Source: Pseudoxanthomonas mexicana (GTDB lineage Bacteria; Pseudomonadota; Gammaproteobacteria; Xanthomonadales; Xanthomonadaceae). Taken from it: 33,263 nucleotides of DNA. The stretch is from the NCBI RefSeq assembly GCF_010093385.1, contig NZ_PDWV01000042.1, positions 1-33,263 of the forward strand, given 5' to 3'. This document shows positions 15,978 to 23,774 of this stretch, piece by piece (position 1 is the stretch's first letter; each line of letters begins with the position of its first letter). A program made the position numbers and the translations under genes. Below the pieces are notes generated by a model. It worked only from the letters and a program-made list of their open reading frames with translations, did no database searches and was not told where the DNA came from.

Positions 15978-15990
15978 TGGCACGCGACGC

Positions 15991-16013
15991 GTAGGGTGGG
16001 CCCTGGCCCACCG
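15991..16013. repeat. GGTGGGCC...GGCCCACC repeat, copy 2
   Basis: Identical over 23 bases to 11541-11563. It lies seven bases beyond the stop (16020) of the minus-strand membrane-protein gene and could act as its terminator hairpin. Confidence 0.7.
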
Positions 16014-16019
16014 CGCACA

Positions 16020-16439
16020 TCACGCGCGGCGAGGTGCGAACCAGCGGCGAACCGAAGGCAGGAAGAGCATCGGTACCACGGCGATGCGCAGCAGGGACGA
16101 TAGGCCGGTAAGCCACTCCGTGGTCCACATGCCACGGCGCACGAACATCAGCAACACGAAAGCGGAGAGCACGGTGGTGATCACCAACCAGACTCTCGCC
16201 CACCGCCATCGACGCCACAGGGCGAAGCACATGGCGAGGCAATAGATCCCGTTGACCAGGGCGATGGGAAGGAAGAGCTCGACCGTTCCCAGCGCACTTC
16301 GCCACATCGACGCCACTTCCAGCGCGTAGTGCGCCAGGTAGCACGCGAGTGTCGCCAAGAGCGCCGGAGGTACAGCTGGGTGCTCCAGCACGGGAAGCGG
16401 CGCATTTGAAGCCTGGTAGGGATTGGGGAACTCGCTCAT
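16020..16439 (-). CDS. Hypothetical membrane protein (139 aa)
   Basis: It begins MSEFPNPYQASNAPLP, the NPYQA-type N-terminus common in small membrane proteins of xanthomonads. Four hydrophobic segments follow (about 23-45, 52-72, 80-101, 112-128), with the aromatic/basic loop WRRWRWARVW. Its ATG overlaps the stop of the upstream gene (ATGA at 16439-16436), so translation is coupled. It is the last gene of a three-gene operon. Function unknown. Confidence 0.65.
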   Translation of the reverse strand: MSEFPNPYQASNAPLPVLEHPAVPPALLATLACYLAHYALEVASMWRSALGTVELFLPIALVNGIYCLAMCFALWRRWRWARVWLVITTVLSAFVLLMFVRRGMWTTEWLTGLSSLLRIAVVPMLFLPSVRRWFAPRRA

Positions 16440-17116
16440 TGCGCCACCGCGCCCGACCGCGTCTTAGCCATCAGTGCCTCGGACAGCAGTGCTTCATAGA
16501 ATTGCAGGCGGATGCGCATCAAGGTGGCTGCCACGATGATCAGCCACAGGAGGATCAGGAAGGCGGCGATCAGCAGTTCCCACGTGGGCATGTCGAGAAT
16601 GTCGCCGACATTGCGCAGGAACAGATACGCGGCCACCAGGGCCGGCAGCACACCGAGGCGGTCGAGTCCCCCAGCCAGTAGACCCAGCTTCGCTACGAGT
16701 TGGCGATGCGCCAGTGCCACCATGCACTGGCATTCGGTCAGTGCGTCTGTCGGCTGCTGGCACAACCACGTCATGATCGCCTCGAATTCGGGGCGGTCGT
16801 GGTCGAGCTGCTCCGCCTGTTCCTGCCGCCATTTCCACATGGAGGCGACCAGCGTCCAGAGTTGGCGGACATACACCGGCAACCACGCCACCACCATGAC
16901 GGAGAAGCCGATCTGCACCATGGTGATCATCCATGGGGCTGCCGGAATGAGGCGGACCAGGACAAGGGGGATGAGCGCGACAACGAGTCCCGCACCACCC
17001 ACCATGTTGGCGATGCGGTAAAGCGGTGGGGTGTTGAGAATGCCTGCCGGGCCATCAGGCACGGCGCGCAGGCGGCGCTCCAGTTCGGTGAAGCTGAGTG
17101 CGTCGTTCGTCGGCAT
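16436..17116 (-). CDS. Hypothetical membrane protein (226 aa)
   Basis: An N-terminal soluble helix (LSFTELERRLRAVPDGPAGI) is followed by two membrane helices about 40-85. A cytoplasmic helical stretch about 95-140 (MWKWRQEQAEQLDHDRPEFE, LTECQCMVALAHRQL) and two more helices about 145-205 (LGVLPALVAAYLFL, LLIAAFLILLWLIIVAATL) complete it. AAGGG precedes the ATG. It is coupled to the gene after it by an ATGA overlap and lies 22 bases after the zinc-ribbon protein gene. No family recognised. Confidence 0.65.
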   Translation of the reverse strand: MPTNDALSFTELERRLRAVPDGPAGILNTPPLYRIANMVGGAGLVVALIPLVLVRLIPAAPWMITMVQIGFSVMVVAWLPVYVRQLWTLVASMWKWRQEQAEQLDHDRPEFEAIMTWLCQQPTDALTECQCMVALAHRQLVAKLGLLAGGLDRLGVLPALVAAYLFLRNVGDILDMPTWELLIAAFLILLWLIIVAATLMRIRLQFYEALLSEALMAKTRSGAVAQ

Positions 17117-17138
17117 GGCACGGCCCTTGTGGGAATGG

Positions 17139-17462
17139 TTAGCTGCGTGGGGCTATCACAGGCTCGTCGAAGCTGGTGCCGCAGCCGGCGCAATAGTTCA
17201 TGCGGCGGACAGAGCCAGAAGTACGGAGGTTGAGCCAGGTGGTGTAGCCGCCCACGGCACTCTTGCAGCGTGGGCACGCAATGCTGCGCGAAAGGACCAG
17301 GCAGGTCAGGTAGCCCAGTATGAAAACAAATGCGGCCGCGCTGTAGACGGCCCAGGCCGACATACCGTGAGCGAGGATCAAGCCGGCGGCGAGCACCAGG
17401 CAAGAGGTGCCGATACCGAGGTAGCGCGCCTTTTGCCGGCGCAGGTAGTCGCGGATGGTCAT
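17139..17462 (-). CDS. Small membrane protein with C-terminal zinc ribbon
   Basis: 107 residues from the ATG at 17462, with GGGGAAGG just upstream. Two membrane helices (about 15-33 and 38-58) are followed by a four-cysteine zinc ribbon: CPRCKSA and, 26 residues later, CAGCGTSF. It is the first gene of the operon running to 16020. A role in metal or protein binding at the inner membrane face is inferred from the ribbon only. Confidence 0.65.
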   Translation of the reverse strand: MTIRDYLRRQKARYLGIGTSCLVLAAGLILAHGMSAWAVYSAAAFVFILGYLTCLVLSRSIACPRCKSAVGGYTTWLNLRTSGSVRRMNYCAGCGTSFDEPVIAPRS

Positions 17463-17514
17463 GCCCTTCCCCAAGGCCTATGCGCTGGGACTATGCCACG
17501 TGCTGTCTCATCCG

Positions 17515-17650
17515 TCAGGCGGTCACAGCGGCGACGATGCCGTCGACGGTGTCGGCCAAGCCGTCCCGACCGATGGGTAGACCGGCTTCGCTGTTGAAAG
17601 CCGATTCGCTCAGCCAATCTTGCGCGCGCAGCGATGGATCATTGCTCTGT
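17515..17650 (-). pseudogene. Possible 3' remnant of a lost gene
   Basis: On the minus strand, in a frame different from the neighbouring gene, codons read DPSLRAQDWLSESAFNSEAG and then LPIGRDGLADTVDGIVAAVTA before a TGA at 17515. There is no start codon or ribosome binding site, but the composition looks protein-like. It may be the tail of a gene destroyed by deletion or by insertion of the secreted-protein gene upstream. Chance remains possible in GC-rich DNA. Confidence 0.3.
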
Positions 17651-18391
17651 GGGCCAGGGCGGCAGGGGCACCTCGCGCGCCTTCATCACGCCCTGCCTGA
17701 CGATCTCGTAGGCCTCTTGCACGGGAATGCCCTTGAGGCAACGGACTTGGCCGTCCTTGATGCGGTAGGTGTCGGGACGCTCCTTCCACCAGGACTGCAT
17801 CCGCTTCCACGCTTCCCGCGGTACTGCGTCACGCCGGGCGACGGGCTCAGCGAATGTCAGCGGTTTCGCGCGATGGGATAGCGCCTCGTCGACGCCCCGG
17901 TAATCCACTTCGCCGCAGGCCGCCCATTGGCCGTTCGTGGTGCGATGCATGGGAACGCCCTGGTACTTGTGCAGCCAGTTGCCATCGTCGGTGACGGCGA
18001 CGAACAGCAAGGCATGCGGGGTGTTGGCGAAGGCGGGGAAGCCGTAGTGGTCGGCCACTTGGAAGGTGACCTCGGTGTTCGCCGTCGTGCCCGCCACGGG
18101 CTGCACCACGCGATAACGGGCGCGGTAGAGGTCGTCCATGAAGATGCAGCCCGGCGTGCCGGTGCGCTTGCGCTCTTCCTCGCAGGGGTCGGGCATGGGC
18201 TCCATGGAGACCAGCTCTCCCACGAAGACAAGCGTCTCGACGGTTCGCTCATCGGCAGGTTCGGCGACGGCGGGCAGAGCCGTCTCGAAGACCGCGAGCA
18301 AGCCGACAAGTACGCTGGCACTGCATGACTCGAGAATCAGGGCCCTCCCCAGCGCTTCATAAACTCGATGCGTCATGGCTTTGCTTCGCAT
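17639..18391 (-). CDS. Secreted hypothetical protein (250 aa)
   Basis: The start at 18391 (MRSKAMTHRVYEALGRALI) is a choice between that ATG and one at 18376. Either gives an N-terminal hydrophobic segment ending near PAVAEPADE. The mature part carries ETLVFVGELVSMEPMPDPCE, CIFMDDLYRARYRVVQPVAG, EVTFQVADHYGFPAFA and GNWLHKYQGVP, then WAACGEVDY. The VGELV...YRARY...VTFQVADHYG order suggests a beta-rich OB-like exported domain, perhaps related to metalloprotease-inhibitor-like folds. The family is not known to me. The C-terminal segment repeats tryptophans (RMQSWWKERPDTY). It is a single gene at the edge of the A+T-richer island. Confidence 0.6.
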   Translation of the reverse strand: MRSKAMTHRVYEALGRALILESCSASVLVGLLAVFETALPAVAEPADERTVETLVFVGELVSMEPMPDPCEEERKRTGTPGCIFMDDLYRARYRVVQPVAGTTANTEVTFQVADHYGFPAFANTPHALLFVAVTDDGNWLHKYQGVPMHRTTNGQWAACGEVDYRGVDEALSHRAKPLTFAEPVARRDAVPREAWKRMQSWWKERPDTYRIKDGQVRCLKGIPVQEAYEIVRQGVMKAREVPLPPWPTEQ

Positions 18392-18455
18392 GGTGTCACC
18401 ATCCAGAGCGACGAGTATCACTCCGCTTAAGTCATCCTACGTGCTACTTATCAAG

Positions 18456-19934
18456 CTAGTGAGGGCCGGTCGTTAGATAGCCGGCACTTCGCACTAAAGG
18501 AGCATAACTAGCAAGCCGCGTATCTCCCCTTACTTGGCCGTCTACTACATCGATCGCTAGCACCCTTGGATACGAATAGCCATCGAATCGAGCGTGCTGC
18601 CGAAGAGCATCGTTCTCCATCACGCTCATACGCATGTACTCATGGATGACCTCACTAAGCGTTGTCGACGCTTCCCGCTTGTCATGACCGAAGCGATCGG
18701 TCGTAGCCATGTACGGAATTTCAACGTCGAGCTTAAGACTAGCCACAACAAACCGCTTGATATCTGCCTTAGGCACGCCGCCCATTACCCACCGATCAAG
18801 CATTTCTCTGTTTGTTCGATACAGCGACGCCAAGTAGTAAAGCCAAAGCAGATGAACAGACCCCTCAAGAGAGGGATAGACCTCGCATATCAACGAAACC
18901 GTTTGCTTTTGGCTGCGAATATCGCTTGGCATCATGGCTCGAGCGACAAGCCCCCAGGGCTTCAGCGCCTTACCTTGAGCAGCCCGGGGAATACCCTTCA
19001 CGTCATCCGATTTCACTAGCGCGGCGAGGCGATCCTCCACCACCATCGCTATTGCGTCCGCAGTTGGAACTGGTAGCGAGTATTCTTTATCGAACATTCT
19101 CCTCAGGTAGCCGCGCCCATCGAACTCGGCGCCATAAACAGCTCGAACTGAGTTTTGAAGCTGGTCTATGTTTGTTGATATGACATAGACAACGCCTGAT
19201 ATCCCAAAAATATGTTTTACCTCTTCCAGCATCTTCAAGGCGTAGGAAGGTCTACACCGATCAAGCTCATCGATAAAGACGAACAGCGGGAGCGAAGCAC
19301 CGGCGCTTTCACTAAGGAGACTGATCAGCCCGGTGAGATTCTCTTTAAATTCGGCAACCGCCTTCTTGCGAGTGCCGTGAGCCTCGATTGCCTTCTCAAA
19401 CAACTTATCAAGTGCACCGTCCACCACCGCATCAGCTGAAGTTGCGCCATCCTCTTCATCGGTTGCGCCGAACGACTCAATAACGTCATCGACGACAACT
19501 CCCGTAGCCTTCTTCACTAACCCTTTGGCTATAACGCCCGCAGCGGGGAGAAGGGCGGCGCGCAAACTCCTAACTGTTTGCTTCGTCAGATCACTTGCTG
19601 AAGTTGCCAAACCCTTGCTTCCAGGAAGCCTTCTCCGCCACTCATCAAGGCCACCCAGGATCTCTGCCATCAGGGCGACCGACGCCTCTTCGCCCAGATC
19701 ATTGGCCCAAGCATCAAAGTAGACGACAGGATGGCTTGCAGCCCGAAGATCCTTCATCCACTCCTTCACAAAGAACGTCTTGCCAGCACCCCACTCCGCA
19801 TCCAGCGCAACCGTCAGGCCACCCTTTCCTTCGCCTGTACTCGCAGACGACAAGTTTGTCAGTGCCACTGATAAGAACTGAGCGAGGTCCTTCCGCTCCA
19901 ACGTATCACGAGCCCACGATACTTGCTCAGACAT
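18456..19934 (-). CDS. KAP family P-loop NTPase
   Basis: 492 residues; GAGG lies seven bases before the ATG at 19934. Walker A is at 49-53 (AEWGAGKTFF), the KAP-typical FDAW at about 73-76, and Walker B with the family signature FIDELDRCRP at 220-229. These define the KAP family (named for Kidins220/ARMS and PifA), P-loop NTPases often tied to membranes; PifA of plasmid F blocks phage T7. A long insert (about 105-205) separates Walker A and B, as usual, and holds a moderately hydrophobic helix. The C-terminal half is helical with no other domain seen. Codon use is clearly more A+T-rich than in flanking genes, suggesting acquisition. Given DarTG nearby, phage defence is a reasonable inference. 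Confidence 0.85.
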   Translation of the reverse strand: MSEQVSWARDTLERKDLAQFLSVALTNLSSASTGEGKGGLTVALDAEWGAGKTFFVKEWMKDLRAASHPVVYFDAWANDLGEEASVALMAEILGGLDEWRRRLPGSKGLATSASDLTKQTVRSLRAALLPAAGVIAKGLVKKATGVVVDDVIESFGATDEEDGATSADAVVDGALDKLFEKAIEAHGTRKKAVAEFKENLTGLISLLSESAGASLPLFVFIDELDRCRPSYALKMLEEVKHIFGISGVVYVISTNIDQLQNSVRAVYGAEFDGRGYLRRMFDKEYSLPVPTADAIAMVVEDRLAALVKSDDVKGIPRAAQGKALKPWGLVARAMMPSDIRSQKQTVSLICEVYPSLEGSVHLLWLYYLASLYRTNREMLDRWVMGGVPKADIKRFVVASLKLDVEIPYMATTDRFGHDKREASTTLSEVIHEYMRMSVMENDALRQHARFDGYSYPRVLAIDVVDGQVRGDTRLASYAPLVRSAGYLTTGPH

Positions 19935-19997
19935 ACATAACCTCTTCACCGTAGACTTCGTTTGTGCAGCCCGACTAGCGCCTGGCCGCCATTGAGA

Positions 19998-20480
19998 TCA
20001 ACGGACACACCCGACACTTCGGGGCGTCACCGGATAGCAGTCGTCCGCGGACTTTCCATCCAGCGGGCAGTAGACGTGATTGGACCGCGCCGTGATCTGG
20101 GTCCAAGCGTTGCCGTCGCGATACAGCAGCGTGCCGCCGGTGCAGCGGTAGCCGGGCGGGATGGGATGGATGACGGGCGCGGGACGGGGTGGCGGGACGG
20201 TGGCCGTGCGGATGGCGGCCTGCATCTCGCGTTCCAGCTTGGCGGTTTCCTGCTGGATCAGGCGTACGGCTTCTTCAGCATCGCGCCGGGCCTGGTGGCG
20301 CTCGTAGGCATTGAAGATCAGCAGCGCGACCAGCACGCCGACGCCGACGGCCACGCCGATCTTCCAGGCAAAGCCTTCATTGCGATGGGAAGCGGTCGGC
20401 AACGACGGGCCGCGATAGGTGCGTGGACGAAACTCCACGTCCTTCAAGTCCTTGTCGAACCTGGGCTCCTGACGTTCCAT
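19998..20480 (-). CDS. Membrane-anchored hypothetical protein, intact copy of a local duplicate
   Basis: 160 residues; AAGGGGATGCC precedes the ATG. It starts MERQEPRFDKDLKDVEFRPR, has one TM helix about 38-60 (WKIGVAVGVGVLVALLIFNA), then a helical/coiled segment (EEAVRLIQQETAKLEREMQA), a proline-rich linker and a C-terminal Cys-containing domain (RCTGGTLLYRDGNAW, HVYCPLDGKSADDCYP). The C-terminal part (GYRC-x-GGTLLYR-x-GN-W) looks like a small extracytoplasmic domain. A second, frameshifted copy of its first 25 codons and leader lies at 21610-21934. Function unknown. Confidence 0.65.
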   Translation of the reverse strand: MERQEPRFDKDLKDVEFRPRTYRGPSLPTASHRNEGFAWKIGVAVGVGVLVALLIFNAYERHQARRDAEEAVRLIQQETAKLEREMQAAIRTATVPPPRPAPVIHPIPPGYRCTGGTLLYRDGNAWTQITARSNHVYCPLDGKSADDCYPVTPRSVGCVR

Positions 20481-20620
20481 GGCATCCCCTTGCCTTATCG
20501 CCCCGATTTTTGGGTATCGCTTCTTTCAATCCAACCTACGCGCCACTTCCCGATGTTGGGGTTCGCAAGCTCACCCCAACCTATGGTCATCTCTACGAAC
20601 ACACCACGACAACGTTGGCG

Positions 20621-21523
20621 CTACTCGTCGCGGACCCCGAGGTCGAACTCGGTCTGTTCGTAGCCATCTTTGTGGTCGTGCACCTTAAGTATCGTCCGCT
20701 GAATCTTGAGCTTTGAGCCCGCACGCGTCTGCGTGAACTTTACGTCGCAGATGAGCACATCGCCCTTCCGGAAGGATTCGCCGTTGTCGATGCGGGCGAT
20801 GAAGTTCTCGTCCTCCATTGCGTACTGTAGCGAGGCCTCGCCGTCCCACATCGTCCACTTGTGCCCGCTGCCGTCCTTAAAGCTGGGCTCCTGGATCGTG
20901 AGACCCATCTCGATCGTCTGCTCGACGATCGGAGTTTCGTCAACGATGGCGTGGAAAAAGGGCGCATCTTCTTGGGTGGCAGCGGCTATCTGCCGCCCCT
21001 CCGACTGGATCTCGATCTTGTTAACGCCGGGCTTTGATAGCGCCTCGCCTATGAACTGGGCGGCGGCTTTGCCAGCCTTCTCGTCCATCGTCAGGTTAAG
21101 GGACTCCGTCTGCACGATAATGACGTTTCCCTTGACGTTGGTCACGGTGACGTTGTTGCTCTGGTCGGTGTGCTCGACCTTCTGCGGAGGCTCGCCCTTC
21201 AAGAACTTGAAGAGGTCCAATGACTCCTTTATTGCCGTCAGTACGCTCCGCACGTCAGGCGTCGCCGTGAGCACGGTCACCCCAAGTCCGACGACTTGGA
21301 ACATCAGGTCCGTCTCGAACGAGCCGTGCTGGAAGGCCTTGACCTCAGCCTTGACCTCAACGTCCCCGTAGAGCTGCTTGGTCGCGGCGACCACGTAGTT
21401 CGAGAAGGCCACCATGTTTGCGGCGGCCGCATAGACATCCATCGACCCATCATCGACGGACGGACCTTTGTACGTCAGAAGGATGCCCACGCCGGGCTCC
21501 TCGTGTTGCTCAACGATCTGCAT
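20621..21523 (-). CDS. Unrecognised 300-residue protein of the defence-like island
   Basis: GGAGGGG precedes the ATG at 21523. Visible parts are an N-terminal alpha/beta region with GSMDVYAAAANMVAFSNYVV and VKAEVKAFQHGSFETDLMFQ, a hydrophobic stretch about 74-90 (VVGLGVTVLTATPDV), and a basic helix (KESLDLFKFLKG). A strand-rich core (NNVTVTNVKGNVIIVQTESL) and a C-terminal beta region ending FRKGDVLICDVKF and LKIQRTILKVHDH complete it. The layout recalls proteins with an N-terminal 'LxxLGxxLxxF' module, one hydrophobic helix and a sensor-like C-terminus, but I cannot name the family. It sits between the duplicated MERQEPR genes, separated from both by gaps over 100 bases. Confidence 0.6.
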   Translation of the reverse strand: MQIVEQHEEPGVGILLTYKGPSVDDGSMDVYAAAANMVAFSNYVVAATKQLYGDVEVKAEVKAFQHGSFETDLMFQVVGLGVTVLTATPDVRSVLTAIKESLDLFKFLKGEPPQKVEHTDQSNNVTVTNVKGNVIIVQTESLNLTMDEKAGKAAAQFIGEALSKPGVNKIEIQSEGRQIAAATQEDAPFFHAIVDETPIVEQTIEMGLTIQEPSFKDGSGHKWTMWDGEASLQYAMEDENFIARIDNGESFRKGDVLICDVKFTQTRAGSKLKIQRTILKVHDHKDGYEQTEFDLGVRDE

Positions 21524-21609
21524 CCTGCATCCCCTCCGTGTCAGCCCTTGCGACTGAAGCCCCCTTGGGAGTTTTGCACGACCGGTGCCTGTGGGCCACC
21601 GGTGGCATG

Positions 21610-21934
21610 TCAGTGGGTCGGACCGCCCAAGCCCTTGAACGGGAAAGGGACGGCGGTCAGCCACCCCTCCCCAATGGCGCCACCGCAATGGCCCGAGCGC
21701 AGGGTACCCGAACCGACCGCCCAGGCAGCCGCGATGGCGTCCGCCCGGCGGGCGTCGGCTAAGCTCTCCCTGGACAGGTAGCAGCAGTCCATCGGCCCGC
21801 AATAGTGGAAGTCCATCCGCTGGGCGACGGCGTCGCTGTCGCGCGAGGGGAATGGCAGTGATGGGCCAGATAGGAGCGCGGACGGAACTCCACGTCCTGC
21901 ATGGCCTTGTCGAGCCTGGGCTCCTGACGTTCCA
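21610..21934 (-). pseudogene. Frameshifted partial copy of the MERQEPR gene
   Basis: From 21934 the minus strand reads MERQEPRLDKAMQDVEFRPR followed by SY, closely matching the intact gene at 20480. One base is missing near 21864: GGGCCAGATAGG here against GGGCCGCGATAGG in the other copy. Restoring it gives GPSLPFPSRDSDAV and then QRMDFHYCGPMDCCYLSRES up to a stop at 21610. The leader before the ATG is also duplicated (GGCATCCC-TTGCCTT). The membrane helix of the intact copy is absent, so the rest diverged or came from another gene. No functional product is expected. The remaining 21524-21609 and 21935-22004 show nothing else. Confidence 0.65.
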
Positions 21935-22004
21935 TGGCATCCCTTTGCCTTGTCGTCCCGGTTGATAGGTACGGCTTCGCTGCACCCATCCTAAGCACTA
22001 GGAA

Positions 22005-23126
22005 CTAGCAGTACTTCTCCAGCATTGACTCACTCAAGCGAGCGCGCACCCACCCCAAGATGACCAAGTTTCTAATTGCGGTAGCCACTGCCTCATGCTT
22101 CTCAGGACTGTTCCAAGACTTCTTCCAGTCAATTATGTAGTCGTAAACCTGTTGCTCTTCTACATCAGCCCTCGGAACTTCCTTTTTTATTTGTCGGCAA
22201 GCGTACAGAACGGTCATCACCTCTTCCGCCTGCTCCGTGCTCTTAATGCGACTAAATAGATCGACTGTCTTCTCGATCTTCTTTCTATGAATTGCTATTT
22301 CGCCAGAGTACTTTGACCTGTCATGCAGGTACTCGGACCCTACTCGCAACGCAACCATCTTTCCGAGCGTCTCCTCCTGAATCCAGTTCCTGTTCGCAAA
22401 ATCGTGTAAGACAAGCTTCACATCATCAGAGAACGGGCCGTAAGACCCCTTACCAAATGAAAGACCCGTATCCACACCCATTTCAGTCACGAGATAGCAG
22501 ATCTTCTGAAAGATCGTTCGTCCGACCGGATTCGCGTAAGGCTGTTCCTGAAGCTCGCGAAGAACTTCCATAAGCACAACCCACTGAGAGTTGAGCTTCT
22601 TCTGTCTACTACCCTTTCCCTCCAAGGACATTTGCGAAGGAGCCGCCAGAAACTCCTCAGTCAATTGATTCTTAGGCGTGCCATAAGGCGCATAAAGCTC
22701 CACATCGAGCGATTCGTTGCGCAACTTCCTATAGATGAGAGGCCCAACCTCTTTCCAATCCAGACCGCCGTTGCCGCATCCTAGCGGCGGCATCGCGAGG
22801 CTGGTGACCCCCCATTCCCTAACGTGGCGCACAAGATGATCAAGTCCTCGCTCTATGTCCGCCAATCTCGAGGACGAACGCCAGTGATCCTTAGTAGGGA
22901 AGTTGACAATCATCGTCCCAGAAAGATCACGATACAGATATGGCTCGCCCAAACGAACCTCTCCGCGCCCACACCGGCGCTCGTAATCTTCGAACATGGC
23001 CGGATATCGCTTCTTGAATACTTCAGCGACGCCCTTACCCATCACGCCAACGCAATTGACAGTATTGACCAGCGTTTGCGCGCCGCTCTCAAACATGTCA
23101 CCAATCGTGGTCGTGAACATAGCCAT
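22005..23126 (-). CDS. darG: DarG-type macrodomain antitoxin, ADP-ribosylglycohydrolase
   Basis: 373 residues. The N-terminal macrodomain (about 1-155) shows the ADP-ribose loop motifs TLVNTVNCVGVMGKGVAEVF, VNFPTKDHWRSSSRLADIE and SLAMPPLGCGNGGLDW, all diagnostic of DarG-type DNA ADP-ribosylglycohydrolases that remove ADP-ribose from thymidine in single-stranded DNA. The C-terminal part (about 180-373) has FQKICYLVTEMG and GKGSYGPFSDDVKLVLHDF, like the DarG C-terminal domain that also inhibits DarT by binding. It starts 11 bases after the darT stop, with the toxin gene first, as in known darTG operons. The ATG at 23126 (or 23120, same frame) follows CGGAG. A+T-rich codon use marks it as acquired. 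Confidence 0.9.
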   Translation of the reverse strand: MAMFTTTIGDMFESGAQTLVNTVNCVGVMGKGVAEVFKKRYPAMFEDYERRCGRGEVRLGEPYLYRDLSGTMIVNFPTKDHWRSSSRLADIERGLDHLVRHVREWGVTSLAMPPLGCGNGGLDWKEVGPLIYRKLRNESLDVELYAPYGTPKNQLTEEFLAAPSQMSLEGKGSRQKKLNSQWVVLMEVLRELQEQPYANPVGRTIFQKICYLVTEMGVDTGLSFGKGSYGPFSDDVKLVLHDFANRNWIQEETLGKMVALRVGSEYLHDRSKYSGEIAIHRKKIEKTVDLFSRIKSTEQAEEVMTVLYACRQIKKEVPRADVEEQQVYDYIIDWKKSWNSPEKHEAVATAIRNLVILGWVRARLSESMLEKYC

Positions 23127-23137
23127 ACTCCGCGTTC

Positions 23138-23725
23138 TTAGCCGAAGAATAGTACCTTATCCACCGTTATGGGCGCCCGAAATCCCTCTTCACGCAGCCG
23201 GGCTTCTGCCCGCGCATCTATCACATAAGCGCCCACTACATTCGCGGGCGTCACAACGTGCGGAATCAGCACTTCAGCACACTTCCTGGATTTGTGCCGC
23301 CACTCAGCAATCTGGTCGTCAGGATGCTTCCAGCTCAATGCGAAGATGTCATCAAAGTCCAACTGCCGCCATTGCGCGGGCGCGAGGAATCTCACGTACT
23401 TGCCGGCCGCGTTCTGATCGGTAATTACGGCGCCCTGAATTTTAAGCACCGCCGTTGAAACACGAAGCACGCAGAGAGAGGCAGCCTCATTGAGGCGCTT
23501 GTATAGCATTGGATTTCTTGCATGGAAGTATAGATTCGCATACTGATGCAATCGCAAGCCACCTGGGACCTGCTTCTGATCACGAAGATCCTGTACGGGT
23601 TGCATCGCTACTGATTTGTGCGCCAGCTTCGATGCACGCTCGTATGAAAGTATGCCATTCGCCTGAATCGACGCGATGTTGGACATCGGCATGATGCACT
23701 GAAGCTCAGTTACACGTGAATCCAT
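23138..23725 (-). CDS. darT: DarT single-stranded-DNA thymidine ADP-ribosyltransferase toxin
   Basis: 195 residues, typical for DarT (DUF4433). Visible landmarks are the start MPMSNIASIQANGILSYERA (the H/M-x-x-NI-x-SI-x-x-GI-LS block), LHQYANLYFHARNPMLY (NAD pocket, about 60-75), the ADP-ribosylating-turn-turn-like loop about 105-140, and KCAEVLIPHVV with the likely catalytic Glu151. The enzyme attaches ADP-ribose to thymidine bases in single-stranded DNA and halts replication. DarTG pairs act in phage defence by stopping phage DNA synthesis. Downstream darG supplies the antidote. The histidine often seen near the N-terminus is replaced by Met (ECIMPMSN region), which may mark a subfamily difference. 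Confidence 0.9.
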   Translation of the reverse strand: MDSRVTELQCIMPMSNIASIQANGILSYERASKLAHKSVAMQPVQDLRDQKQVPGGLRLHQYANLYFHARNPMLYKRLNEAASLCVLRVSTAVLKIQGAVITDQNAAGKYVRFLAPAQWRQLDFDDIFALSWKHPDDQIAEWRHKSRKCAEVLIPHVVTPANVVGAYVIDARAEARLREEGFRAPITVDKVLFFG

Positions 23726-23774
23726 TGCTGAGCACCCTTAATTCATGCGGCTTGGCTGATGCTCGATCAGCCGC

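Noticed and set aside
15612..16103. Plus-strand protein of AIDGARx heptads over the array
   Set aside because: GTG start without Shine-Dalgarno, and other frames are equally open; kept as a question in the findings, not as a gene.
15049..16344. A 431-codon frame running through the 21-bp array into the helical-protein gene
   Set aside because: The array has a period of seven codons, so openness is expected by repetition. The only ribosome binding site is at 15516, where a normal protein begins.
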